Of a DNA stretch of 41,968 nucleotides, positions 34,055 through 41,968 are shown in pieces. The stretch spans positions 1 through 41,968 of the forward strand of contig JAHJEO010000028.1 in the NCBI GenBank assembly GCA_018825305.1. Reading direction: 5' to 3'. The notes beneath the pieces were generated by a model that worked only from the letters and a program-made list of their open reading frames with translations, was not told the DNA's origin and ran no database searches. This stretch comes from Gammaproteobacteria bacterium. Its GTDB lineage: Bacteria > Pseudomonadota > Gammaproteobacteria > Burkholderiales > Rhodocyclaceae. The stretch's first letter is position 1. Each line of letters starts with the position of its first letter. The position numbers and the translations under genes were made by a program.

Positions 34055-37000
34055 ATGACGAAAACACCCAACGCATGGATAGCCGTCGATCACGGACTCG
34101 GCTCCGATCAGAGGCTTGCGCCCTACTCCTTGGCATTGAGCGGTGATCGCTCCCTGTATCAAGCCATCGCTGAGGATGACTGGGCTCTAATCTTGAACCC
34201 GCAGGGAGAAATCACTCGCGCCGGGCGCGCGCTGCGCATTCGCTCCGATCTCGAAACGACCACTCTATATTTCGACAGAGTGCTGTCAGCCGATCCGGGT
34301 ATCGACATCGGCACGGCATCACTGTCATCCCCCGCGTCCGGCAACGTTGGCCGACTGCAATGGGCAGACTTCGTCGAGACTATGTCGAAGTGGTTACACA
34401 CGACGATCGCCGACATCCCCCCCGTATCCGATCAGGCCTATATCCGGGAACTGCTGCAATTGGCGGTGACGGACGATCTTCTCGGCCCAGCTGGTGGGCC
34501 TCGTGAACAAATCATCGATATGGGCGTCCGCGACCGGTATCTGGTAGGGAAGCTCGCTCCACGAGAATCTGATCGCGGTGGTATCGAAGGTCTGGAAGGC
34601 CCTTTGGCCGGAGACGTCGAAGAACCGGTGGATCCGAAGGTGCCCGGTCAGCACGAACCGGGCGCGGAATTCGGTACGGCTACCGGCAGAGTAGAACCCG
34701 AGTCCGACTCGGCCGACGAAATTGATGCCGCCAGTAATCAATCTCTCGTGCCCTCCAGTCTCGGCCTGACCTTCTGTGTCGCGGGCGAGGCCGAACAGAT
34801 CGAAGTGGAGGTCCGCTGGGGGCGCTACGAACGAAGCAACGAACACGAGATATTCCGTACTCGGAAGAATAAGGAGACGGGCGCGGAAGATCAAACCAAG
34901 GCCAAGGTTTGGCAACGGGTTCCCTGTGGCGGCACTCTCGTACTTTCTCTCGCAGAGGGGGTCATCTCACATCAAGCGCCCGATGCCGATCAGCCCGAAG
35001 TGCGTATCCAGGGTTCCGTTCGAGCCAAGAACGCGAACGGGGATCGCTTGGTGACGCTGTTTCTGGTCAATGCCCAAGCAGAACCGGATACCAACCGCGA
35101 CATGGCGTGGGTATTCCAGCCCGAGGTGATCGTGCGCGCCGTGACGAATTCGGGCAATCGGGCGATCTTCCGGCGCAGACCGGTGCTCGACGCCTCCGGC
35201 ATGGATCCGGAACGAGATGCACTGGAGATGATCTACCGGAATCGTGTCGAGTTCGCGGTCGGCCATGGTGTGGCCGTGCATGCCGTGACATCCGAGGATG
35301 TCACGTTGGCGACCGAGGTACGCACGACCGTGGTGCCCCAGTATGAGGTACAAGTCACCGAGACGCCCGGGCTCGATCCTGCTGATCGTCCGGCGATGAA
35401 GGCGATGGTGGCCAACGGCCTTCTCGACATGCAGCGCCTCGCAGGCATGGACGGTGCGGAATTGTTTGCTGCCCTATTGATGCTGACCGAAGATTATTCA
35501 GCATGGATCGCCGATCAGCGCGCACGTATCGGCAAGGATGTTCTCGATCATGATGAACAAGCCGATCAGGCACTCGGGCGATGCCAAGAGGTATACGAAC
35601 GTCTGCAGAAAGGCATCGATACGCTGCGTAGCGATACGAAAGCACTTGCAGCCTTTCGATTCGCCAATAGTGCCATGGCCACCCAGCGGGTGCACGGCAT
35701 CTACGCACTCGCGATGCGCCGAGGCGAGGACAAGGTTCTGAGCGATTTCGACACGGAGGGAAACCGTAGTTGGCGCCCCTTCCAGCTCGCCTTCTTGCTG
35801 CTGTCCGTTCCTTCATTGGCCGACCCGAACCATCCGGATCGCACGAAGCCGGTAGAGTCCTTCGCCGATCTGCTGTGGTTCCCCACGGGTGGCGGCAAGA
35901 CCGAGGCCTATCTGGGGGTCGCCGCGTTCACCATGGCCATCCGACGGATGCAGGGCAGCCTGGGTGGGTATGACAGCTCGCGTGGCCTGGCGGTGGTCAT
36001 GCGTTACACCCTACGCCTCCTGACGCTACAGCAGTTCCAGCGTGCCACGGCACTGATCTGCGCCATGGAGGTATTGCGGCGCGAAGCACTGGCCAAGGGT
36101 GACGAATCTCTCGGCACCGAGCCTTTCACCATCGGCCTTTGGGTGGGTAACCGCGTCACGCCAGGCACTACCGAGGACAGTCACACTGCCATAGAGGACA
36201 TCCGTAACCCCGGTAAGTACAACGCGGGTGGGGCGTCACCGGCCCAACTGACCAACTGCCCCTGGTGTGGTTCGGAAGTTGCCCCTGGCCGGGACATCGA
36301 AGTCGACAAGGCCAGTAATCGCACGGCCATCTACTGCGGGGACAAGAAGGGACGCTGCGAATTCTCCAAGGGGAAGTCCAGCAAGTTCGCGCACCCCGGA
36401 CTTCCCGTACTGGTGGTCGACGAGGAGATCTACCATCGCCCCCCCTCGATGATGATCGCCACTGTGGATAAGTTCGCCATGATGGCGTGGCGTGGCCAGG
36501 TCCGAACCCTGTTCGGCAGAGTCGGCCAGGAATGTCCGCGCCATGGGTTGTTGTGGCCCGAAGCTGATTGCAATGGCAATCATCAGGCCGGCAAAGGTCT
36601 GATCGCGACGAAGGCGAAGGCCATCAGTCCCCTCCGCCCTCCCGATCTGATCATCCAGGATGAATTCCACCTGATCAGTGGGCCGTTGGGCACCATGGTC
36701 GGTTTGTACGAGACGGCCGTGGATGAACTTTGTAGTTGGCAGTTGGGCGACAAAACCGTCAAGCCGAAGATCATCGCCTCCACGGCCACGGTGCGTAAGG
36801 CCAGAGAGCAAGTGAACAACGTTTTCATGCGACGCGTCTCTGTATTCCCACCACATGGTCTGGACGTGGAGGACAACTTCTTCTCCGTGCAGCGTCCGAT
36901 CGCCGACCGACCGGGACGACGCTATATCGGCGTGTGTTCGCCCGGCAGTTCGCGCCCAGCAATGTTGATCCGTGTCTATACGGCATTCCTGACCGCAGCC

Positions 37001-38047
37001 CAGGCCTTGTTCGATCGTTTCGGAGCGCCAGCAGACCCCTACATGACCATGGTCGGCTATTTCAACTCGCTGCGTGAGTTGGGCGGAATGAAGCGTCTTG
37101 CCGAGGACGACGTGCAGACCCGTTCCTACCGCGTCCAGATGAGCATGGTCGAGCGGCCGGCCTTGGCGCAGCGTAGTGTCAGCAACATCCGCGAATTGAC
37201 CTCGCGCGTCTCCAATCAGGACATCCCGAAGTACCTCGATCAGCTCGAGGTCAAGTTCAAGGCTGAATTCGACGCCACCGCCGGCAAGTACGTCACACGT
37301 TGGCAGGAGGGTGACACGCGAGCCATCGATGTCGTGCTGGCCACCAACATGCTATCGGTCGGCGTAGACGTGAATCGTCTGGGACTGATGGCGGTCAATG
37401 GTCAGCCCAAGGGCACCGCGGAATACATCCAGGCCACCAGTCGCGTCGGCCGCTCGTTTCCCGGTTTGGTCTGCACCGTGCTCACTTGGGCTCGCCCCCG
37501 CGATTTGTCGCACTACGAGACATTCGAGCATTACCACGCCACCTTCTATAAGCATGTGGAAGCGCAATCGGTCACACCCTTCTCGCCACGAGCGATGGAT
37601 CGAGGGCTGACCGGTTCGATGCTCAGTCTGATGCGTCTCGACAACGACGTGTTCAGCCCCAATGAGGGGGCCGGTAAATTGCACAAGTCCGATCAGGATG
37701 AGATTACCGATGCCATCGATGTTCTCGTCAAGCGTGCCTGGGGGGTGAGTGATCTGACGAGTACCAAAGCTCTGGCGGAACGGGAACTCAAGGAGCGTGC
37801 CGACGAATGGGCCAAGGAAGCCAGCAAGGGGGGACGCATCCTTGCCTACGAGAAACGTGGTGCGCAGAAGGACAAGACCGTCGCTTTGATCAAGTCGCCG
37901 GGCATCCAAGCGTGGGACAACTGGACGGTGCCGATGTCGATGCGCGAGGTAGAACCAGGTGTTCGCCTGATCATGAATACGAGTCACATCACGGACGATC
38001 ATGAATGGAGGCCCCGTCCGGCATCGAAGGATGAGGATCGGACATGA
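34055..38047 (+). CDS. drmA: DISARM helicase DrmA
   Basis: A 1330-residue superfamily 2 helicase. Walker A is WFPTGGGKTEAYLGVAAF (about 608-625), DEAH-like box IIQDEFHLISGP (about 866-877), motif III STATVRKA, and motif VI YIQATSRVGRSFPG (about 1123-1136). CPWCGSE near 735 and CPRHG near 828 suggest metal-binding insertions. The family-typical start (IRELLQLAVTDDLLGP) appears only at about residue 130, preceded by a separate domain. DrmA is core DISARM, known to bind DNA together with DrmB. The stop overlaps the drmB start (ATGA). Confidence 0.94.
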   Translation: MTKTPNAWIAVDHGLGSDQRLAPYSLALSGDRSLYQAIAEDDWALILNPQGEITRAGRALRIRSDLETTTLYFDRVLSADPGIDIGTASLSSPASGNVGRLQWADFVETMSKWLHTTIADIPPVSDQAYIRELLQLAVTDDLLGPAGGPREQIIDMGVRDRYLVGKLAPRESDRGGIEGLEGPLAGDVEEPVDPKVPGQHEPGAEFGTATGRVEPESDSADEIDAASNQSLVPSSLGLTFCVAGEAEQIEVEVRWGRYERSNEHEIFRTRKNKETGAEDQTKAKVWQRVPCGGTLVLSLAEGVISHQAPDADQPEVRIQGSVRAKNANGDRLVTLFLVNAQAEPDTNRDMAWVFQPEVIVRAVTNSGNRAIFRRRPVLDASGMDPERDALEMIYRNRVEFAVGHGVAVHAVTSEDVTLATEVRTTVVPQYEVQVTETPGLDPADRPAMKAMVANGLLDMQRLAGMDGAELFAALLMLTEDYSAWIADQRARIGKDVLDHDEQADQALGRCQEVYERLQKGIDTLRSDTKALAAFRFANSAMATQRVHGIYALAMRRGEDKVLSDFDTEGNRSWRPFQLAFLLLSVPSLADPNHPDRTKPVESFADLLWFPTGGGKTEAYLGVAAFTMAIRRMQGSLGGYDSSRGLAVVMRYTLRLLTLQQFQRATALICAMEVLRREALAKGDESLGTEPFTIGLWVGNRVTPGTTEDSHTAIEDIRNPGKYNAGGASPAQLTNCPWCGSEVAPGRDIEVDKASNRTAIYCGDKKGRCEFSKGKSSKFAHPGLPVLVVDEEIYHRPPSMMIATVDKFAMMAWRGQVRTLFGRVGQECPRHGLLWPEADCNGNHQAGKGLIATKAKAISPLRPPDLIIQDEFHLISGPLGTMVGLYETAVDELCSWQLGDKTVKPKIIASTATVRKAREQVNNVFMRRVSVFPPHGLDVEDNFFSVQRPIADRPGRRYIGVCSPGSSRPAMLIRVYTAFLTAAQALFDRFGAPADPYMTMVGYFNSLRELGGMKRLAEDDVQTRSYRVQMSMVERPALAQRSVSNIRELTSRVSNQDIPKYLDQLEVKFKAEFDATAGKYVTRWQEGDTRAIDVVLATNMLSVGVDVNRLGLMAVNGQPKGTAEYIQATSRVGRSFPGLVCTVLTWARPRDLSHYETFEHYHATFYKHVEAQSVTPFSPRAMDRGLTGSMLSLMRLDNDVFSPNEGAGKLHKSDQDEITDAIDVLVKRAWGVSDLTSTKALAERELKERADEWAKEASKGGRILAYEKRGAQKDKTVALIKSPGIQAWDNWTVPMSMREVEPGVRLIMNTSHITDDHEWRPRPASKDEDRT

Positions 38048-39903
38048 TCATCAACGACAAGACCCCGGTCGGGGAGGTAAGACCCAGCCAGCTTCTCTGG
38101 ACCTATGGACCAGGGGCATTGATCGACCTCCCCAGCCTTTCTGTAGTCACATTGGGAATCGACCGATGGGAGAAGGATCGCTGCCAACCGATCCAGGAGG
38201 CCCGATTGCTCGCCGCTGTCCGGAAGGTGTTGGGGGCACAGGTCGAGAGCCTGCGCATGCCGCCTTTTCAGAAGAGTGAGTTCGTCGATGTCTGGTCGGC
38301 CGAGGCCAACATCGGGGTTCCTGTCAGACCGTTCCCACGCTGGCTGCGCTGCGTGAAGTGCGGCCTGCTCTCCCCCTTCGATGCCGGGCTGTTCGAAATC
38401 AAGGAAAACCGTTTCCGGCCGGAGCGAACCCGCTTCGTCCACAAAGGATGTCGTGGTTCGAAGGGCGACCAACCGGCAAAGGACGCGGACGCCGTACCAG
38501 CACGTTTCCTGCTGGCTTGCAGGAATGGCCATCTCGACGATTTTCCATGGCATTACTTCGTCCATGGCGGTTCCAGTGGTTGCAAGGGCACCCTGCGTTT
38601 CTTCGAGAGCGGGGCATCGCTGCAGACAGAGAACCTATGGGTGAAATGTGATGCCTGTGGCGCATCGAGGAGCATGGCTCACGCATTTGGTAAGGCCGGC
38701 AAGGAAAACCTGCCCGCCTGCCGAGGGCGCCACCCACATCTGGACTTGTTCGAGGCCGACTGCGACGAGGCGGCTAGGGCCGTGCTGTTGGGCGCCACGA
38801 ATAGTTGGTTCCCGATCACATTGTCGGCGCTGGCCATTCCGCAGAGCAAAGACCCGCTCGGCCAATTGGTACAGGACGGGTGGGATTTCTTCGAGGAATT
38901 GAACTCGGAAACCGAAGTGGCCGTGACCGTCAAGACCCTCAAGAAAACAGGAGCACTACCCGGCATCGACAAGTATGCACCGGCGGCCATCTGGGCCGCC
39001 ATCGAGGCCCATCGTTCCGGCAAGGGGCAGGAAGTCGTGATGGAAGCCGACATCAAGGGACCAGAATGGGATGTGCTGACGGAGGCTGATCCGCCGACCG
39101 ACTATCCGCATTTCATGAGCAAGAAGGTCGGTACGCCTCCTGGATTCGGAGCGTTCATCAGTCGAGTCCTGCTCCTCGAACGACTTCGCGAGGTCAATGC
39201 GCTGCTGGGCTTCACGCGCGTCGAGGCCCCGGAGGAATCTGCCGATCCCGACGAGCGGCCACCGATGGCTGGCCTCTCTCGCAGCAAGCCCAATTGGGTG
39301 CCTGCGAACCAAGTGCATGGCGAGGGTATTTTCATCCAATTCGACGAACAGGCCCTCCAGTCCTGGGAGGGGCTACCTGCCGTCCAGAAGGTCGATCGTA
39401 AATTGCAGGGCGGACACAGGGGATGGCGAAACTCGCGGCACCTGAATCCGAATGAAGGATATCCGGGCATCCGCTACGCGATGTTGCATACGCTCTCGCA
39501 CCTGCTCATTCGTGAGTTGGCCCTAGAGTGCGGCTACAACGCTGCGAGCATTCGCGAGCGCATCTATGCCGATACGTCGGGCGAGCAGAATCAGGCCGGC
39601 ATCCTGATCTATACCGCCGCCGCCGACTCCGATGGCACGCTCGGAGGCCTCGTCGATCTCGGAAAGCCGGAAAACCTCGGTCGCTTGCTCGAACAGGCGT
39701 TGAATCGATCCAAGGTGTGCTCGTCCGACCCTCTGTGCTCTGAACACGATCCGGAGAAGGATCGAACGCTGCATGGGGCGTCCTGCCATGCCTGTAGTCT
39801 CGTCGCCGAGACCTCGTGCGAGCGTGGGAACCGCTATCTGGATCGATCTCTCCTGATACCGACGTTCGAGCATGCCGACGCAGCTTTCTTCAAGGGGTTC
39901 TGA
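38044..39903 (+). CDS. drmB: DISARM protein DrmB (DUF1998)
   Basis: A 619-residue DrmB. N-terminal PSQLLWTYGPGALIDLPSLS, a zinc pair in LRCVKCGLLSPF near 101, further CxxC (VKCDACGAS near 200), and the C-terminal DUF1998 region with MLHTLSHLLIRELALECGY (about 480-498). A cysteine cluster follows: CSSDPLC, CHACSL and CERG (about 559-595). It is the partner of the DrmA helicase; the established complex is DrmAB. ATGA-coupled to drmA. No clear disruption is visible and length is typical. Confidence 0.94.
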   Translation: MIINDKTPVGEVRPSQLLWTYGPGALIDLPSLSVVTLGIDRWEKDRCQPIQEARLLAAVRKVLGAQVESLRMPPFQKSEFVDVWSAEANIGVPVRPFPRWLRCVKCGLLSPFDAGLFEIKENRFRPERTRFVHKGCRGSKGDQPAKDADAVPARFLLACRNGHLDDFPWHYFVHGGSSGCKGTLRFFESGASLQTENLWVKCDACGASRSMAHAFGKAGKENLPACRGRHPHLDLFEADCDEAARAVLLGATNSWFPITLSALAIPQSKDPLGQLVQDGWDFFEELNSETEVAVTVKTLKKTGALPGIDKYAPAAIWAAIEAHRSGKGQEVVMEADIKGPEWDVLTEADPPTDYPHFMSKKVGTPPGFGAFISRVLLLERLREVNALLGFTRVEAPEESADPDERPPMAGLSRSKPNWVPANQVHGEGIFIQFDEQALQSWEGLPAVQKVDRKLQGGHRGWRNSRHLNPNEGYPGIRYAMLHTLSHLLIRELALECGYNAASIRERIYADTSGEQNQAGILIYTAAADSDGTLGGLVDLGKPENLGRLLEQALNRSKVCSSDPLCSEHDPEKDRTLHGASCHACSLVAETSCERGNRYLDRSLLIPTFEHADAAFFKGF

Positions 39904-39904
39904 A

Positions 39905-40666
39905 ATGGAGAAACTACTGGACACGGTCGCAGCTCTGGTTTCTCTGGTTTCCCCAGAAAAAGTGGAAGCGATTGCTTCCCGGGTCCGTCGAACCGATCCC
40001 ACCAAATCAGCATCGGTGTTGAACGGCCTGGTTGGGACGCCCGTAGCTTCAGGCATAGTCGATCAGCTCATCTATGCTTGGCAGGCCTGCCCTGTCAGCC
40101 CCGATGAACTTGCATCGATGCTACTTGCCGCGAGTCACGTTTTCACAAGGGCATCAGCTGAACAGTCTACAGAACTCGTGTGGACTGGGCCGACAACACC
40201 ATTCGTGGCCGCACGCCGAACTGAACAGGCGCTGCTACAAGTTATCAATGCGGCCCAATCAACTCTATTCATCACCAGTTTCGTCGCCTATGACATTTCC
40301 ACCCTCGTCAAGGCCTTCAATGCCGCTTGCGATCGCGGTGTACGCGTCTTGATGCTGCTCGAATCGTCTCAAGATCATGGTGGAAGCATCAACATCGACG
40401 TGATCGGCAAGATGAGTACTTTGGTTCCGGCTGCACGACTCTATGCTTGGCGAGAGAAGGCCGAACCATTTTCCGACGGTCGGGTACACGCAAAAGTCGC
40501 TGTCGCGGATGCCAGCATGTGCTTCATCACGAGCGCCAACCTGACCGGCTTCGCGATGGAAAGGAACATGGAGGCAGGTGTATTGATAAGCGGAGGAAGC
40601 ATTCCCAAGCTACTGGATAACCATTTGCATTCGCTGGTCGATACGAATGTCATCTCACGTATCTGA
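39905..40666 (+). CDS. drmC: DISARM phospholipase-D-like protein DrmC
   Basis: A 253-residue PLD-superfamily protein. A single HKD signature, HAKVAVADASMCFITSANLT, begins near residue 195 (H-x-K-x4-D). PLD nucleases with one motif normally dimerise to form the active site. A helical N-terminal region of about 100 residues precedes it. In DISARM, DrmC is part of the conserved core but is reported to be less strictly required than DrmA and DrmB. The start is ATG 39905 with AAGGGG upstream and 1 bp after the drmB stop; an ATG at 39872 would overlap drmB. Confidence 0.9.
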   Translation: MEKLLDTVAALVSLVSPEKVEAIASRVRRTDPTKSASVLNGLVGTPVASGIVDQLIYAWQACPVSPDELASMLLAASHVFTRASAEQSTELVWTGPTTPFVAARRTEQALLQVINAAQSTLFITSFVAYDISTLVKAFNAACDRGVRVLMLLESSQDHGGSINIDVIGKMSTLVPAARLYAWREKAEPFSDGRVHAKVAVADASMCFITSANLTGFAMERNMEAGVLISGGSIPKLLDNHLHSLVDTNVISRI

Positions 40667-40684
40667 ATCGCAGAAAGAACAAAG

Positions 40685-41752
40685 ATGAATTCACTACGTC
40701 AATTCAAGTCGGCCAATGCACCAATTTCTCCGGCAACAGCTTGGTACCTTTCCGATCTTGGGGAATTCCGCGGCAAACAGGAGCTTTACACTCGGCAGTC
40801 CCCTCAACGCCTCAAGGCACTGCGCGAGCACGCGCTGATCGAAAGCGCAGTCTCATCGAACCGCATCGAGGGTGTTACCGTGGAACCTTCTCGGGTTCGC
40901 GATGTGCTGGTTTCGCCTAAGCCTCTTTTCCGTGACCGCGACGAGGAAGAGGTGCGCGGCTACCGCGATGCCCTCACTTGGATTCACCAGGATGCCCAGC
41001 GTATCCCAATTTCCAACGAGACGATCCAACGTCTGCATGCCATGACGCGTGGTCAGATTTGGGATTCAGGCCTGTACAAGGAAAAAGACGGCGACATCAT
41101 CGAGCGTTATCCCGATGGCAGTGAACGCGTACGTTTCCGTACCGTGCCAGCGAAGCAGACTCCTGCAGCCATGGACCAGTTGATTGCTGACTGGCAGGCC
41201 TGCCTGGAAGAGCGCTGGGTTCCACCGCTGATTGCCCTGGCAGCCTTCAATCTCGATTTTCTGTGCATCCATCCATTCCGTGACGGTAATGGCCGGGTCT
41301 CCCGGTTGCTTTGGCTGTTGCAGAGCTACCAGCTGGGTTTAGAGGTCGGCCGCTACATCAGTCTGGAACGCCTCGTCGAACAAAACAAGGAACGCTATTA
41401 CGAAACCCTGGAGCAAAGCTCGCAAGGCTGGCATGAAGGCAAGCATGACCCCTGGCCATACATCAACTATGTATTGTCGATTCTGAAAACCGCATATCGT
41501 GAATTTTCCGACCGGGTCGGGGAAGTCAAGGCTCCCCGCGGTGCCAAGCGTGATCAGGTGCTTTCCGGCATCGAGCGGGTTGCAGCCAGGACTGGTGAAT
41601 TTACGATCAGCGAGCTGGAGCAAACTTGCCCTGGGGTTAGTCGTGATATGGTGCGGCGCGTTTTACGCGAGCAGCAGGCAGCCGGGGCTGTAGAGTGCAA
41701 AGGACGCGGGCCAGGGGCCACATGGACGACGAAAAGAGGTAATTACCCTTAA
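40685..41752 (+). CDS. Fic family protein, class II autoinhibited
   Basis: A 355-residue Fic-domain protein. The catalytic signature HPFRDGNGRVSR begins at about residue 196 and is complete, including the catalytic histidine. An N-terminal inhibitory-helix motif, S58-N-R-I-E62-G63, matches (S/T)xxxE(G/N), the class II arrangement in which the glutamate blocks ATP. A C-terminal winged helix (FTISELEQTCPGVSRDMVRRVL, near 305-326) suggests DNA binding. Fic enzymes usually AMPylate target proteins. It follows drmC by 18 bp and may be cotranscribed with DISARM, but Fic proteins of this type are also common independently. Confidence 0.92.
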   Translation: MNSLRQFKSANAPISPATAWYLSDLGEFRGKQELYTRQSPQRLKALREHALIESAVSSNRIEGVTVEPSRVRDVLVSPKPLFRDRDEEEVRGYRDALTWIHQDAQRIPISNETIQRLHAMTRGQIWDSGLYKEKDGDIIERYPDGSERVRFRTVPAKQTPAAMDQLIADWQACLEERWVPPLIALAAFNLDFLCIHPFRDGNGRVSRLLWLLQSYQLGLEVGRYISLERLVEQNKERYYETLEQSSQGWHEGKHDPWPYINYVLSILKTAYREFSDRVGEVKAPRGAKRDQVLSGIERVAARTGEFTISELEQTCPGVSRDMVRRVLREQQAAGAVECKGRGPGATWTTKRGNYP

Positions 41753-41763
41753 ATAAGGGTAAT
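41742..41763. repeat. Inverted repeat at the end of fic, with a third half-site
   Basis: ATTACCCTTA-AA-TAAGGGTAAT is a perfect 10-bp inverted repeat over the fic stop codon (TAA 41750-41752). A further direct copy AGGGTAAT lies at 41768-41775, just before the next start codon. No T-tract follows, so an operator for a small dimeric regulator is more likely than a terminator. Confidence 0.5.
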
Positions 41764-41778
41764 AAAGAGGGTAATACC

Positions 41779-41968
41779 ATGACACGCGCCGTGTCTCGGA
41801 CCATCCTTCGCCGAGTAAAGCGCAATCGTGACCTGCCCCCCGTAGCCATACCAACAGTCAGGAAGTCCGGTTGCAAGGTTAAAGGATTTCTTCGGTGGGT
41901 GGTATGTGCATTGCATCGGCAGCATGCTGCCGATGCAATGCGGCGAACTTGGCTGGCGGCATACGCCG
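41779..41968 (+). CDS. Partial unknown ORF running off the window
   Basis: An open frame of 63 codons from ATG 41779 to the window edge. GAGGG lies 7 nt upstream, a good ribosome binding site. The product starts MTRAVSRTILRRVKRNRDLP, is very basic, and no family is recognised. It contains the 34-bp palindrome at 41908-41941 inside the reading frame, which casts some doubt on coding potential. It may instead be non-coding sequence near an island junction. Confidence 0.3.
   Translation, partial: MTRAVSRTILRRVKRNRDLPPVAIPTVRKSGCKVKGFLRWVVCALHRQHAADAMRRTWLAAYA
41908..41941. repeat. 34-bp perfect palindrome
   Basis: The arm GCATTGCATCGGCAGCA (41908-41924) is followed without spacer by its exact reverse complement (41925-41941). 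It is not followed by a T run, so it is not a usual terminator. A binding or recombination site, or the junction of inverted repeats, are possible readings. Confidence 0.75.

Noticed and set aside
22237-40666. BREX or type I restriction system
   Set aside because: No brxA, brxL, pglZ, hsdS or hsdR homologue was recognised; the SNF2 helicase, methylase, DrmA-type helicase, DUF1998 and PLD order is specific to DISARM.
41908-41941. Rho-independent terminator
   Set aside because: The palindrome has no loop and no T-tract on either side.

Overview
The window is GC-rich and gene-dense. Its first 15.8 kb reads like the chromosome of a betaproteobacterium, probably Rhodocyclales-like. That placement is an inference from base composition and gene content (hslO, nadC, NAD(P)HX repair, GGDEF-EAL signalling), because no rRNA or unequivocal taxon marker is present.

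Positions 1-15.8 kb hold ordinary core genes. These are the 3' end of a possible tex gene, a DUF2157/DUF4824 membrane pair, a PilZ-like protein, an ArsC/Spx-type reductase, hslO and a spermidine-synthase-like protein in one overlapping operon, an M20 amidohydrolase, a large PhnD-PAS-GGDEF-EAL-CZB sensor, a bifunctional NAD(P)HX epimerase/dehydratase, an EamA transporter, a DHH phosphoesterase, an FMN-dependent glutamate-synthase-like protein and nadC. A tRNA-Ser(GGA) gene at 15859-15949 marks the boundary.

From the tRNA to the end of the window everything lies on the + strand, base composition drops, and the content is accessory. A terminator and a cluster of helically phased TGTCTCCG/TGTCCCCA repeats are followed by a mobility module: a small zinc-ribbon protein, a large serine recombinase and two ParB-like proteins, the last three joined by 4-bp overlaps. 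An excisionase-like HTH protein, a C5-cytosine methyltransferase and a Vsr endonuclease follow. Then comes a complete class 1 DISARM anti-phage locus: drmD (SNF2 helicase), drmMI (adenine methylase), drmA (helicase), drmB (DUF1998) and drmC (PLD), with a class II-type Fic protein directly after it.

The most unusual part is the middle of the DISARM operon. Between drmMI and drmA lie a DUF4209 protein carrying a HEPN-type RNxxxHG motif (start overlaps the drmMI stop by 4 bp), a 25-codon leader-like ORF, a GHKL/Hsp90-type ATPase and a Rossmann methyltransferase-like protein. Together they look like a nested accessory module, a plausible RNase effector with an ATPase switch and a SAM-fold partner, riding inside DISARM. 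The nearby cytosine methyltransferase also means the locus carries both an adenine and a cytosine modification enzyme, which normally distinguish DISARM classes 1 and 2. The far boundary of the island is not seen. The window ends in a partial ORF overlapping a 34-bp perfect palindrome.
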